A stretch of DNA of 64,000 bases, from assembly GCA_039023545.1 (NCBI GenBank), contig JBCHKQ010000004.1, positions 62,001 to 126,000 of the forward strand. Reading direction: 5' to 3'. Made by a program: the position numbers and the translations under genes. Positions 10,099 through 18,266 of this stretch are shown piece by piece (within the stretch, counting starts at the first letter, position 1; each line of letters starts with the position of its first letter). Under the pieces are notes generated by a model, which worked only from the letters and a program-made list of their open reading frames with translations, made no database searches and was not told the origin of the DNA. This stretch comes from Spirochaetia bacterium 38H-sp (GTDB lineage: Bacteria > Spirochaetota > Spirochaetia > Winmispirales > Winmispiraceae).

Positions 10099-10695
10099 AT
10101 GTTGCAAACTATAATGCTTTTCATGTCATCGTTGATTACTGTCTACATGCTGGCAATAGTACTAAGAATTTTTCTAAGCTGGTTTTCTATGACCAGAGGA
10201 TATCCTGACAATAATTTTATAAGCAAAATAACGGATCCGTATATAAACATATTTAAGAGAATAAGCTTTTTAAGAACATCCATGATGGATTTTTCTCCTG
10301 TAGCTGCCATACTTGTTCTATCTGTCCTTAATACAATATTTGTAAGGCTTACAGAAGGACAGGATGTAAGTTTTTCTCTGGTTCTGGGCATAATTGTACT
10401 CAGCATATGGTCTGTCGCACTTTTTTTTGTGATATTTATAATTATATTAATAGTAATCAGAATAATATCCGTATTTTTTCATGTAAGCTCTGTACATCCT
10501 GTATGGTACACCATAGATAACATTCTCTCGCCTATGACATACAGACTGACAAGACTCATTTTTAAAAACAGGCTTATCCCATATCCTGCAGCACTAGCTC
10601 TTCTTGGAACAATACTTACAATATCCGCAATACTGGCCAATAAACTTGTAGAAGACTTTATAGTAGGTAAACTTATCGCTTTAATACCGGTATAG
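10099..10695 (+). CDS. YggT-family integral membrane protein
   Basis: 198 residues with an AAGGAG site. Two YggT-like units are visible: residues 1-90 (hydrophobic helix, then a WFSM segment and a DPYINIFKRI amphipathic stretch) and residues 100-198 (the same pattern with a second helix pair and LSPMTYRLTRLIF). Four membrane helices are expected. YggT proteins are associated with osmotic shock tolerance and membrane or cell-division roles, without a defined biochemical activity. It lies 9 bp after dnaE and 6 bp before recG, so it is cotranscribed. Confidence 0.8.
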   Translation: MLQTIMLFMSSLITVYMLAIVLRIFLSWFSMTRGYPDNNFISKITDPYINIFKRISFLRTSMMDFSPVAAILVLSVLNTIFVRLTEGQDVSFSLVLGIIVLSIWSVALFFVIFIIILIVIRIISVFFHVSSVHPVWYTIDNILSPMTYRLTRLIFKNRLIPYPAALALLGTILTISAILANKLVEDFIVGKLIALIPV

Positions 10696-10701
10696 CATAA
10701 A

Positions 10702-12753
10702 ATGCTTATAGAAGAACTAAGCGCATCCATAAACACTCTTCCCGATATAGGTTATAAGAGAATAGCAGAGCTCAGGCAGATGGGGATAGATAGTATCCGC
10801 AGCCTACTCATGCATATCCCTAGAGACTACATAGATCTCTCAAAACACCTCAGTCTGGCAGAAGCTCATATGGGAAGATTTGCTAATACAATATGCGTTA
10901 TAAAAGCAAAAGATTACATAGGGCAAGGAAGAAAAAAGATTCTGAGAATATTCGTAGATGATGATACAGAGAATGCTGTTCTTGTATGCTTTGGTAGAAA
11001 CTTTCTTGATAAAGCCTTTGACATAGGAGACAAGGTCTTTGTAAACGGATTCTTTGAGTATAAATATGGAAGGCTGCAGTCAACAAGTTTTTCTATAGAA
11101 AAATACACGGACAAATCGGATTCCTATGGAAAGATTATCCCTGTCTATTCTGTAAAAGGTAAGATATCCCAAAAACTCATGAGAAAACTGATAAAAGAAG
11201 CCATAAAAAGATATCTCCCCATGCTGGACGAACCACTGCCGGATAAGCTCATTGCAGATAACAATCTTATGCCAATACGAGAAGCAGTACAGGAAATACA
11301 CTTCCCCACATCCATTGATAATATAAAAAAGGCAAAGAGAAGATTTGCTTATCAGGAGCTTTTTGCCCTACAGCTCATGCTTATGAGAAATAGCATAAAG
11401 AGAAAAAAGAGTTATCAGTCGTATGCTGTCTTTGATACAGAACTAAGGGACAAAATAGAAAAATCAATTGGTTTTGCTCTCACCGTAGACCAAAAAAAAG
11501 TACTGGAAGAAATATTTAAAGACACAATAAATCCAATCCCGATGGCAAGGCTTTTGCAGGGAGATGTGGGAAGCGGAAAGACACTAGTGGCGCTGCTTGC
11601 TTCTGTGCCATACATAGAAGCAGGTTTTCAAGTTGCCATGATGGTACCGACAGAGCTTCTTGCTTTACAACATGCGGAAAACGCAGCAAACCTTCTTGGT
11701 AAATACGGCATACGAATAGGGCTTTTAACTGGTAGTCAGAAGACAGCTTCAAGGAAAACGCTGCTGGCAGCAATATCATCTTGTGAGGTCGACCTTATTA
11801 TAGGAACTCACAGCCTTTTTGGAAATGATGTGAGATATAAAAATCTCAGACTTATCATTATAGACGAACAACACAAGTTTGGTGTAGCTCAGAGAGCAAA
11901 ACTGCTGGAAAAAGCAAGCAATCCAGATATACTTCTTATGAGCGCAACACCAATTCCAAGAACCATGGCTTTGACATTGTACGGTGATATGGATATATCA
12001 ACAATAAAGACAATGCCTCCGGGCAGAAAACCGGTCATAACAAGGCTTGCAGTACATGGCAAGGAAGAAAAAATATACGCATGGGTAGAAAACGAGCTCA
12101 AAAAAGGGAATAAGGCATATTTTGTATATCCCATGATAGAAGACAAAGATGAAACAGAACTTAAATCGGCAGAAAAAATGTATGAAGAGCTTAAAAAGCG
12201 CTATAAAAATTATAAGGTTGCTCTCCTGCACTCAAAAACAGCAGAAGAACAAAAGAAAGCAATAATACAGGGGTTCTCGCATGGAGACATATCCGTACTT
12301 GTAGCTACCAGTGTTATAGAAGTCGGAGTAAACGTACCAAATGCAACATGTATGGTAATAGAACATGCAGAACGTTTTGGCCTTGCAACTCTCCATCAGC
12401 TAAGAGGAAGAGTAGGAAGAAGCGATAAGCAGGCATATACATTTCTTCTCTACAGCTCCAATCTTACGGAGGATGCAAAAGCAAGACTAATGACTCTTAG
12501 AAATAACACAGACGGTTTTCTTATTGCAGAAGAAGACCTCAAGATTAGAGGTCCGGGAGATATATTAGAAGGAACCGTGCAGGCAGGGAAATTGCGACTA
12601 TTATTCTCCAACCCTATAGAAGACAAAGCACTTCTGGAGAAGACACACAGTGACGCTGCCAGATTATTAAAAGCAGATATCGCACTTTTACGACCAGAAC
12701 ATACATATCTTAACAGATTGATAAACATAGTATCGGGAGACATCGCAATATGA
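10702..12753 (+). CDS. recG: ATP-dependent DNA helicase RecG
   Basis: 683 residues, normal for RecG. The N-terminal wedge/OB domain is followed by the superfamily 2 helicase core: Walker A GDVGSGKTLVALL near residue 285, the DEQH box IIIDEQHKFG near 385, motif III LLMSATPIPRTMAL, and the motif VI region QLRGRVGRSDKQAY. The C-terminal TRG segment is present (LKIRGPGDILEGTVQAG). It remodels stalled forks and branched DNA. It overlaps rsmD by 4 bp (ATGA). Confidence 0.96.
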   Translation: MLIEELSASINTLPDIGYKRIAELRQMGIDSIRSLLMHIPRDYIDLSKHLSLAEAHMGRFANTICVIKAKDYIGQGRKKILRIFVDDDTENAVLVCFGRNFLDKAFDIGDKVFVNGFFEYKYGRLQSTSFSIEKYTDKSDSYGKIIPVYSVKGKISQKLMRKLIKEAIKRYLPMLDEPLPDKLIADNNLMPIREAVQEIHFPTSIDNIKKAKRRFAYQELFALQLMLMRNSIKRKKSYQSYAVFDTELRDKIEKSIGFALTVDQKKVLEEIFKDTINPIPMARLLQGDVGSGKTLVALLASVPYIEAGFQVAMMVPTELLALQHAENAANLLGKYGIRIGLLTGSQKTASRKTLLAAISSCEVDLIIGTHSLFGNDVRYKNLRLIIIDEQHKFGVAQRAKLLEKASNPDILLMSATPIPRTMALTLYGDMDISTIKTMPPGRKPVITRLAVHGKEEKIYAWVENELKKGNKAYFVYPMIEDKDETELKSAEKMYEELKKRYKNYKVALLHSKTAEEQKKAIIQGFSHGDISVLVATSVIEVGVNVPNATCMVIEHAERFGLATLHQLRGRVGRSDKQAYTFLLYSSNLTEDAKARLMTLRNNTDGFLIAEEDLKIRGPGDILEGTVQAGKLRLLFSNPIEDKALLEKTHSDAARLLKADIALLRPEHTYLNRLINIVSGDIAI

Positions 12754-13295
12754 AAACAATAAAGATAACCGGAGGAGAATATAGAGGCAGGTATATAAAA
12801 TGTCCACCTGGCATAATAAGGCCTGCCATGTCAAGAATGAGAGAAGCTATTTTTTCCTCCATTATGCCAATATATGGTATGTCTTTCCTGGATCTATTCT
12901 CAGGTTCTGCCATAATGGGTCTGGAAGCACTTTCCAGAGGAGCAGAATATGTCGTATGCGTGGAAAAAGACAGAAAAAAAAGAAGAGTAATAGAAGAAAA
13001 TATAAGTAAGATAGATAATAGAGCAGTATTAAAAATGATGCCAGTAGAAAGTTATATAGAAAGTGCTGTGGAAAATTTTGATATAATATATGTGGATCCT
13101 CCTTTTCCATATAAGTGGAAAAACGATATTATAAAAAAAATAGCAAATAGCAATCTTATATCTGATGATTCACTTGTTATAATACACCACCCGACTTATG
13201 AGGAGCTTATACGGGAAACAGGCGCACTCAAAATAGAAAAAGAAAAACACTTTGGCCAGTCGACTGTAACATTTTACAGATATATGATAGATTAA
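12750..13295 (+). CDS. rsmD: 16S rRNA (guanine966-N2)-methyltransferase
   Basis: 181 residues with the RsmD pattern: N-terminal ITGGEYRGRYIKCPPG and RPAMSRMREAIFSSI, SAM-binding LDLFSGSAIMGLEALSRGA near residue 48, and catalytic YVDPPFP near residue 115. It methylates G966 of 16S rRNA during 30S maturation. The start overlaps the recG stop, showing translational coupling. The recG-rsmD neighbourhood is common in bacteria. Confidence 0.9.
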   Translation: MKTIKITGGEYRGRYIKCPPGIIRPAMSRMREAIFSSIMPIYGMSFLDLFSGSAIMGLEALSRGAEYVVCVEKDRKKRRVIEENISKIDNRAVLKMMPVESYIESAVENFDIIYVDPPFPYKWKNDIIKKIANSNLISDDSLVIIHHPTYEELIRETGALKIEKEKHFGQSTVTFYRYMID

Positions 13296-13312
13296 AAAAC
13301 AGGAAAGAAAAT

Positions 13313-14350
13313 ATGAAAGACGATAAGAACAAAACCATTGTATTTAGAACCCCCCGAGGGACAGAAGAGCTTTTTCAGCATGAGGCTATTCTACACAAAT
13401 ATGCAGTAAGAAAGCTGGAAGACCTATATATAAAGAACAGATATTTCCCTGTTCAGACCCCAGTTTTTGACTTTTTTGATATATATGCTCCTCTTATGGA
13501 CCAGTCAATGATAAGCAAAACATACAGGATGGTAGACAGAGAGGGAGAAGTCCTCATGCTGAGGTCAGATATAACTCTATTTATCGCAAAACAACTTGGC
13601 ACAAGCCTCACAAAAAAAGACCTGCCGGTACGTATAAGCTATGCAGATACAATACTGCGTCACGAAGGACAGGAAGACATATCAAGAGATGAGTTTTTTC
13701 AGGCAGGCATAGAACTAATAGGCATAAAAGAAAGAAATGCGGACATAGAAATTCTAAATCTGCTTTATGATAGTATAAAAATATTTAAAACTCCCTTTTT
13801 TGCAATACACCTCGGATCCAAGAAAGTGTTTGACCTTATTTTTTCCCAGATTGACATGTCAACAAAAAAACAAATAAAAACAGCCATACTATTGAGAAAC
13901 AAAAGAGCACTACGAGAATTACTATCTATAGGTGGATACACAGAAGAAGAAATAGCAAATATTGAGAATCTTGTTATGTTTGTAGGAGACTCAGATCTTT
14001 TTGAAAGTTTATTAACAAGTCTTAAGTTGGATAAAAGTATTATGGAAGAATGCAAAAGCCTTCTAAAAACAGTAAAACAAAGCAATATACCAAAAGAAAA
14101 TATAAAAATAGACATGTCGGAAATAGGTATCAATGACTATTATTCCGGTATTGCATTCCGTGTATATATGGATGGTGCAGACTCAGAGGTGGCATCAGGA
14201 GGAAGATACGATAATTTGCTACGATACTTTGGTCTTGATTGTCCTGCCATAGGATTCTCCATAATGCTCAGAAAGATAGAATCTCTTATGCAAGAGAAAG
14301 AAAAACTTCTGCCGGAAGGAATAAACAAAACATTAAAGGAGTCTATCTAA
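13313..14350 (+). CDS. hisZ: ATP phosphoribosyltransferase regulatory subunit
   Basis: 345 residues related to class II histidyl-tRNA synthetase: RTPRGTEELFQHEA at the N-terminus, motif 2 MLRSDITLFIAKQ, and ASGGRYDNLLRYFG near residue 295. It lacks the C-terminal anticodon-binding domain, as HisZ does. Known HisZ proteins form the octamer with short HisG and give histidine feedback. The gene after it, 1 bp away, encodes exactly the short HisG form, which supports HisZ over a second HisRS. Confidence 0.9.
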   Translation: MKDDKNKTIVFRTPRGTEELFQHEAILHKYAVRKLEDLYIKNRYFPVQTPVFDFFDIYAPLMDQSMISKTYRMVDREGEVLMLRSDITLFIAKQLGTSLTKKDLPVRISYADTILRHEGQEDISRDEFFQAGIELIGIKERNADIEILNLLYDSIKIFKTPFFAIHLGSKKVFDLIFSQIDMSTKKQIKTAILLRNKRALRELLSIGGYTEEEIANIENLVMFVGDSDLFESLLTSLKLDKSIMEECKSLLKTVKQSNIPKENIKIDMSEIGINDYYSGIAFRVYMDGADSEVASGGRYDNLLRYFGLDCPAIGFSIMLRKIESLMQEKEKLLPEGINKTLKESI

Positions 14351-14351
14351 A

Positions 14352-14981
14352 ATGGACAATAAACCTCTTACAATGGCATTGCCCAAGGGAAGACTATTGA
14401 AACAGGTGCAAAGATTCTTCTCAGAAAAGGGAATAGAAATAGACACAACAGACGATAGAAAGCTTGTAATAGGAGATAAGGATAATAGTCTCAGAATTTT
14501 TCTTGTAAAGAACAGTGACTTGCCAACATACATAAGTCATGGCATAGCAGGACTTGGCATATGTGGAGAAGATGTGCTGGGAGAAAGCTCTGCAAACTTG
14601 TTAAAACTTGCCGCAATGCCATTTGGCAGTACAAGAATGTGCCTTGCAGGAAAAAAGGAAGCCAATGAAAACGACATCTATTCCAGAAGATTATCTATAG
14701 CAACCAAGTTTCCTCATTTTACAAGGAATTATTACCACAAGATGGGCATATCAGTAGAAATAATAAAGCTTAACGGTTCTGTAGAACTTGCTCCTGTTTT
14801 AGGACTTACACCATACATAGTTGATTTGGTAGAAACAGGCTCAACTCTCAAGGCAAATAATCTAAAAGTCCTAAAAGAGCTCGCAAAAATAAATGTATAT
14901 CTAGTGGCAAATCCTGCATACTATAAAATAAATTATGACAGGGTTGAGAAATTGCTCTCAAAACTCGATATAAAAGAATAG
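14352..14981 (+). CDS. hisG: ATP phosphoribosyltransferase, short form
   Basis: 209 residues: the short HisG class without the C-terminal ACT-like regulatory domain, which needs HisZ. Visible motifs are MALPKGRLLKQVQRF, the LGICGEDVL region, and the PRPP-binding stretch IVDLVETGSTLKANNL near residue 155. It catalyses the first step of histidine synthesis (ATP + PRPP to phosphoribosyl-ATP). It lies between hisZ and hisB. Confidence 0.95.
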   Translation: MDNKPLTMALPKGRLLKQVQRFFSEKGIEIDTTDDRKLVIGDKDNSLRIFLVKNSDLPTYISHGIAGLGICGEDVLGESSANLLKLAAMPFGSTRMCLAGKKEANENDIYSRRLSIATKFPHFTRNYYHKMGISVEIIKLNGSVELAPVLGLTPYIVDLVETGSTLKANNLKVLKELAKINVYLVANPAYYKINYDRVEKLLSKLDIKE

Positions 14982-14999
14982 ACATAACAGGAGCAATAA

Positions 15000-15581
15000 A
15001 TGAAAGATATTATAGTAGAAAGAAAGACAAAAGAGACAGATATAAAAATATGTCTTAAACCGGAAAGCAAAAATGCCCCCAAGATAAAAACTCCTCTGCC
15101 GTTTTTCTCGCATATGCTAAACTCTGCATTTTTTCACGGGGGATTTGATATTAATATAGAGGCAGCAGGCGATATAGAAGTTGATCCTCATCATCTTGTG
15201 GAAGACACTGGCATTGTGCTGGGACAGGTCTTTAGAGAGTTATTCAAGCTCTATAAGAAGGTTGCAAGATACGGAGACTGTACAATACCCATGGACGATG
15301 CCTTATGTCAGGTTGTAATAGATGTTTGCGAAAGGTCATATCTCGTCTATAAGGCAGAGTTCTCCAATCCACGAGCAGGCGATTTTGATCTGTGGTTGTT
15401 AAAAGAGTTTTTTACTGGTTTTACCAATTCTGCAAGAATAAATCTACATATAATAAAACACTACGGAGAAAATGGACATCATGAGGCAGAAGCAGCCTTT
15501 AAAGCATGGGGGATTGCCCTTTCCAAAGCTTATAAAAAACAGGAAGATGACAGATTGTTATCTACAAAGGGAAGCCTATAA
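15000..15581 (+). CDS. hisB: Imidazoleglycerol-phosphate dehydratase
   Basis: 193 residues, the monofunctional IGPD length with no phosphatase domain. The two metal-binding repeats are clear: PHHLVEDTGIVLG near residue 63 and GHHEAEAAFKA near residue 160. It makes imidazole-acetol phosphate (histidine step 6). AACAGGAG precedes the ATG. It ends the dnaE-to-hisB run; no clear terminator follows before 15736. Other his genes are not in the window. Confidence 0.95.
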   Translation: MKDIIVERKTKETDIKICLKPESKNAPKIKTPLPFFSHMLNSAFFHGGFDINIEAAGDIEVDPHHLVEDTGIVLGQVFRELFKLYKKVARYGDCTIPMDDALCQVVIDVCERSYLVYKAEFSNPRAGDFDLWLLKEFFTGFTNSARINLHIIKHYGENGHHEAEAAFKAWGIALSKAYKKQEDDRLLSTKGSL

Positions 15582-15735
15582 CAACATTGGATAATGACTT
15601 TTATCAGAAATTATTGTAAAAAGCTATTGTTTTGTCATAATAGGATGCTTAAACTTGTATTAAAATAATAATGATTATAAATTGTTGAAAGATTTATAAT
15701 ACAATGTTAATATAAAGTTTTATGAGAATTGACTG

Positions 15736-16089
15736 ATGGATGATGAAATCTTAAAGAAAATACCAAAAGAAGGCTTTCTAAGGCTGACAGAAGCACCAAA
15801 AAGGCCTGCCATTGGTAAAGAAGAACGAGTACAACTTATAAGAAAGGGAAACGAACTTCTTAACAATGGTAATGTAGAAGATGCTAGAAGGATATTTCTT
15901 ACAACTGACTATAAGGATGGGCTTGTAAGGATTGGTGACATATATTTTAAGAAGAATAGATTTCTAGATGCATTAAAACTCTATTATCTTAGTGGTAATA
16001 GAAAAAAAATAGAAGCTATTACACTCCACATGGCCGGGATAGTAAAGAACTGGATTGAGGAAGGGGAAGATAATGAGCATACAAGATAA
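15736..16089 (+). CDS. Short conserved-type protein upstream of TPR protein
   Basis: 117 residues, family not recognised. It is highly charged and helical. Residues 33-95 look like one and a half TPR-type helical hairpins (NELLNNGNVEDARRIF, GDIYFKKNRFLDALKLYYLSGN). Its 3' end overlaps the TPR gene start by 17 bp, so it is coupled to it and probably a partner. An upstream TATAAT-like element (near 15697) lies in the A+T-rich gap 15582-15735, where nothing else is seen. Confidence 0.65.
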   Translation: MDDEILKKIPKEGFLRLTEAPKRPAIGKEERVQLIRKGNELLNNGNVEDARRIFLTTDYKDGLVRIGDIYFKKNRFLDALKLYYLSGNRKKIEAITLHMAGIVKNWIEEGEDNEHTR

Positions 16090-17224
16090 CAACTCCCAGG
16101 ATTTTGCAGGACACAATCAGTTATATCAGATTGATCCATCACAGTTAGAAGAAAGCGATCAGAAAATTCTGGAACTGTCTCAAGAAGGATATACTCTTCT
16201 AAAACAGGATAAGATAGAAGAGGCAATAGAACATTTTAAAAAGATTCTAGATATCGATAAACACAATAATTACGCTCTGGTAGGGCTCGGAGATGCCTAC
16301 AGGAAAAAAGAAGATTTTCAGAAAGCAAAAGAGTATTATGAGCTATGTTTAAAATACTATCCGGGGAATAATTATGCTCTTTTTGGCTTAGCAGATTGCT
16401 ACAAAGCTCTCAATGACTATGAAAAAGCGATAGAAATATGGGAAAAATATCTTAGATATGATGATACCAATGTAACAGTGCTTACAAGAGTAGCCGATGC
16501 TTACAGGAAGGTGCACAATTTTAAGCGATCCAAAGAGCTTTATCTCAGAGTGCTGGAAATAGAGGAAAAAAACCCGTATGCGCTTATAGGGCTAGGACAC
16601 CTACACTACGACTTTAAGGACTATCAGACAGCACTCTCTTACTGGGAAGCAGTCATGGAAAAGGATAAGGATCATGTTGATATCAGGGTTCTTACGTCCA
16701 TTGGAAACTGTCATAGAAAGATAAAAACCTTTGATAAGGGAATTCCTTTTTTCCTTAAGGCATTGGAAAAAGATCCGGATAACTTTTATGCCCTTTTTGG
16801 TCTCGCAGACTGCTATAGAGGACTAAGAGACCACAAACAGTCCCTTGTATACTGGGAGAAGATTCTGGAAAATGATCCAAACAACAAGGTCATACTTACT
16901 CGTGCTGGAGATGCATACAGACATCTAGGACAGATAGAAAAAGCAGAGGAATATTATCATAGGGCTCTTAATATAGAGTTTGACACATATGCTATTCTTG
17001 GCCTTGCGCTTGTGCACAAAGCTAGAAAAGAATATCAGGAAGCTGCAGATTCTCTTAAGAGTATATTGCCTGTTGATCCCAATAATCCCAAGATTTATAT
17101 AGAGCTTGCAGATTGTCTTATTCATCTTAACCAGAAGGAAGAAACTAAGGCTCTCCTGGAGGAATTTTTCAGGAGAGGTTTTAAGAATGTGCATATTCAG
17201 CACATAATGGAAAAGCTTGATTAA
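16073..17224 (+). CDS. TPR-repeat protein
   Basis: 383 residues from ATG 16073, which has an AGGAAGGGGAAG site. About nine consecutive tetratricopeptide repeats follow (for example YALVGLGDAYRKKEDFQKAK, YALFGLADCYKALNDYEKAI, YALFGLADCYRGLRDHKQS). There is no signal peptide or membrane segment, so it is a cytoplasmic scaffold. Partners are unknown, except that the preceding overlapping gene is a likely one. The neighbouring rlmN starts 5 bp after the stop. Confidence 0.85.
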   Translation: MSIQDNNSQDFAGHNQLYQIDPSQLEESDQKILELSQEGYTLLKQDKIEEAIEHFKKILDIDKHNNYALVGLGDAYRKKEDFQKAKEYYELCLKYYPGNNYALFGLADCYKALNDYEKAIEIWEKYLRYDDTNVTVLTRVADAYRKVHNFKRSKELYLRVLEIEEKNPYALIGLGHLHYDFKDYQTALSYWEAVMEKDKDHVDIRVLTSIGNCHRKIKTFDKGIPFFLKALEKDPDNFYALFGLADCYRGLRDHKQSLVYWEKILENDPNNKVILTRAGDAYRHLGQIEKAEEYYHRALNIEFDTYAILGLALVHKARKEYQEAADSLKSILPVDPNNPKIYIELADCLIHLNQKEETKALLEEFFRRGFKNVHIQHIMEKLD

Positions 17225-17228
17225 CATT

Positions 17229-18266
17229 ATGCAAAAAAAACAATTATGTGCTCTTCTCCCCGACGAAATAGCTTCTCTACTGGATGATGCTGCCCTATAC
17301 AGGGGGAAACAGATATTCCAATGGATACATGCTCATCTTGTTGACAATTTTGACAGTATGACCAATCTGCCAAAGGATATGAGAAACAGGCTGATAGATT
17401 CTTTCTGTATCACCAATTCTAAGCTGGGCAAGATATATGCAAAAGAGGATTCTGCAGAAAAAGCAGAAATACTGCTTGAGGATTCCAATATCATAGAGAC
17501 TGTTTTGCTGGAAGATGGGAAAGGAAGAAAAACAGCCTGTCTTTCTTCTCAAGTAGGTTGTGCAATGGGATGCTCCTTTTGCAAAACAGGTTCCCTTGGT
17601 TTTGCAAGAAATTTAAGTGCGGAAGAGATTGTGTCGCAATGGTTGTTTCTAAAAAAAAGGTATCCAGAGCTGTCACATATAGTCTTTATGGGCATGGGAG
17701 AGCCTCTGCTGAATCTTGAAAATTTAAAGCGGGCTGTTGAGATAATAACAAATCCTGCGGGTGCAGGAATAAGCAAACGACATATAACGGTATCTACTTG
17801 TGGGATTGTGCCTGGAATAATGGATATAGCAGAAAAAGGACCAGATATCCGTCTTGCCGTATCACTTATAACGGTAATACCGGAAAAAAGAGAACTTATA
17901 ATGCCAATAAGCAAAAAGTATCCGCCTGATGATATAAAAGAAGCTCTGACATTCTTCCAATACAAAAAGAACAAGAGAGTTACTCTCGAGATAGTTCTTA
18001 TTGACGGGCTTACTGATACAAAAGAAGATATGGATATGCTTGTTAGGTTTTCCCGAGGATTATCTGTTATGGTAAATTTGATACCATGGAACCCAATAGA
18101 GGGTATGGATTATAAAAGTCCTTCTGAAGAAAACATAGAAAGATTTAAAGATTATCTGGAAAAAAAAGGCCTTGCGGTAACCGTAAGACACCGCAAGGGC
18201 CGTTCTATCAATGGTGCGTGCGGTCAGCTAGGAAAGGTAATTAAGCGTCCTTATTCTCAGAAATAA
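17229..18266 (+). CDS. rlmN: 23S rRNA/tRNA adenine-C2 methyltransferase (radical SAM)
   Basis: 345 residues. The radical-SAM cluster motif CAMGCSFC lies near residue 113. FMGMGEPLLN, the intermediate motif VSTCGIVPG and the catalytic C-terminal Cys in SINGACGQL (near 335) identify RlmN rather than a Cfr-only relative. It methylates A2503 of 23S rRNA and A37 of some tRNAs. ATG 17229 is preferred over TTG 17217. The 3' end overlaps the convergent alaS by 26 bp inside a perfect hairpin. Confidence 0.93.
   Translation: MQKKQLCALLPDEIASLLDDAALYRGKQIFQWIHAHLVDNFDSMTNLPKDMRNRLIDSFCITNSKLGKIYAKEDSAEKAEILLEDSNIIETVLLEDGKGRKTACLSSQVGCAMGCSFCKTGSLGFARNLSAEEIVSQWLFLKKRYPELSHIVFMGMGEPLLNLENLKRAVEIITNPAGAGISKRHITVSTCGIVPGIMDIAEKGPDIRLAVSLITVIPEKRELIMPISKKYPPDDIKEALTFFQYKKNKRVTLEIVLIDGLTDTKEDMDMLVRFSRGLSVMVNLIPWNPIEGMDYKSPSEENIERFKDYLEKKGLAVTVRHRKGRSINGACGQLGKVIKRPYSQK

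Noticed and set aside
13313..14350. Second histidyl-tRNA synthetase
   Set aside because: No anticodon-binding domain, and it is followed at once by short-form hisG, which requires HisZ.
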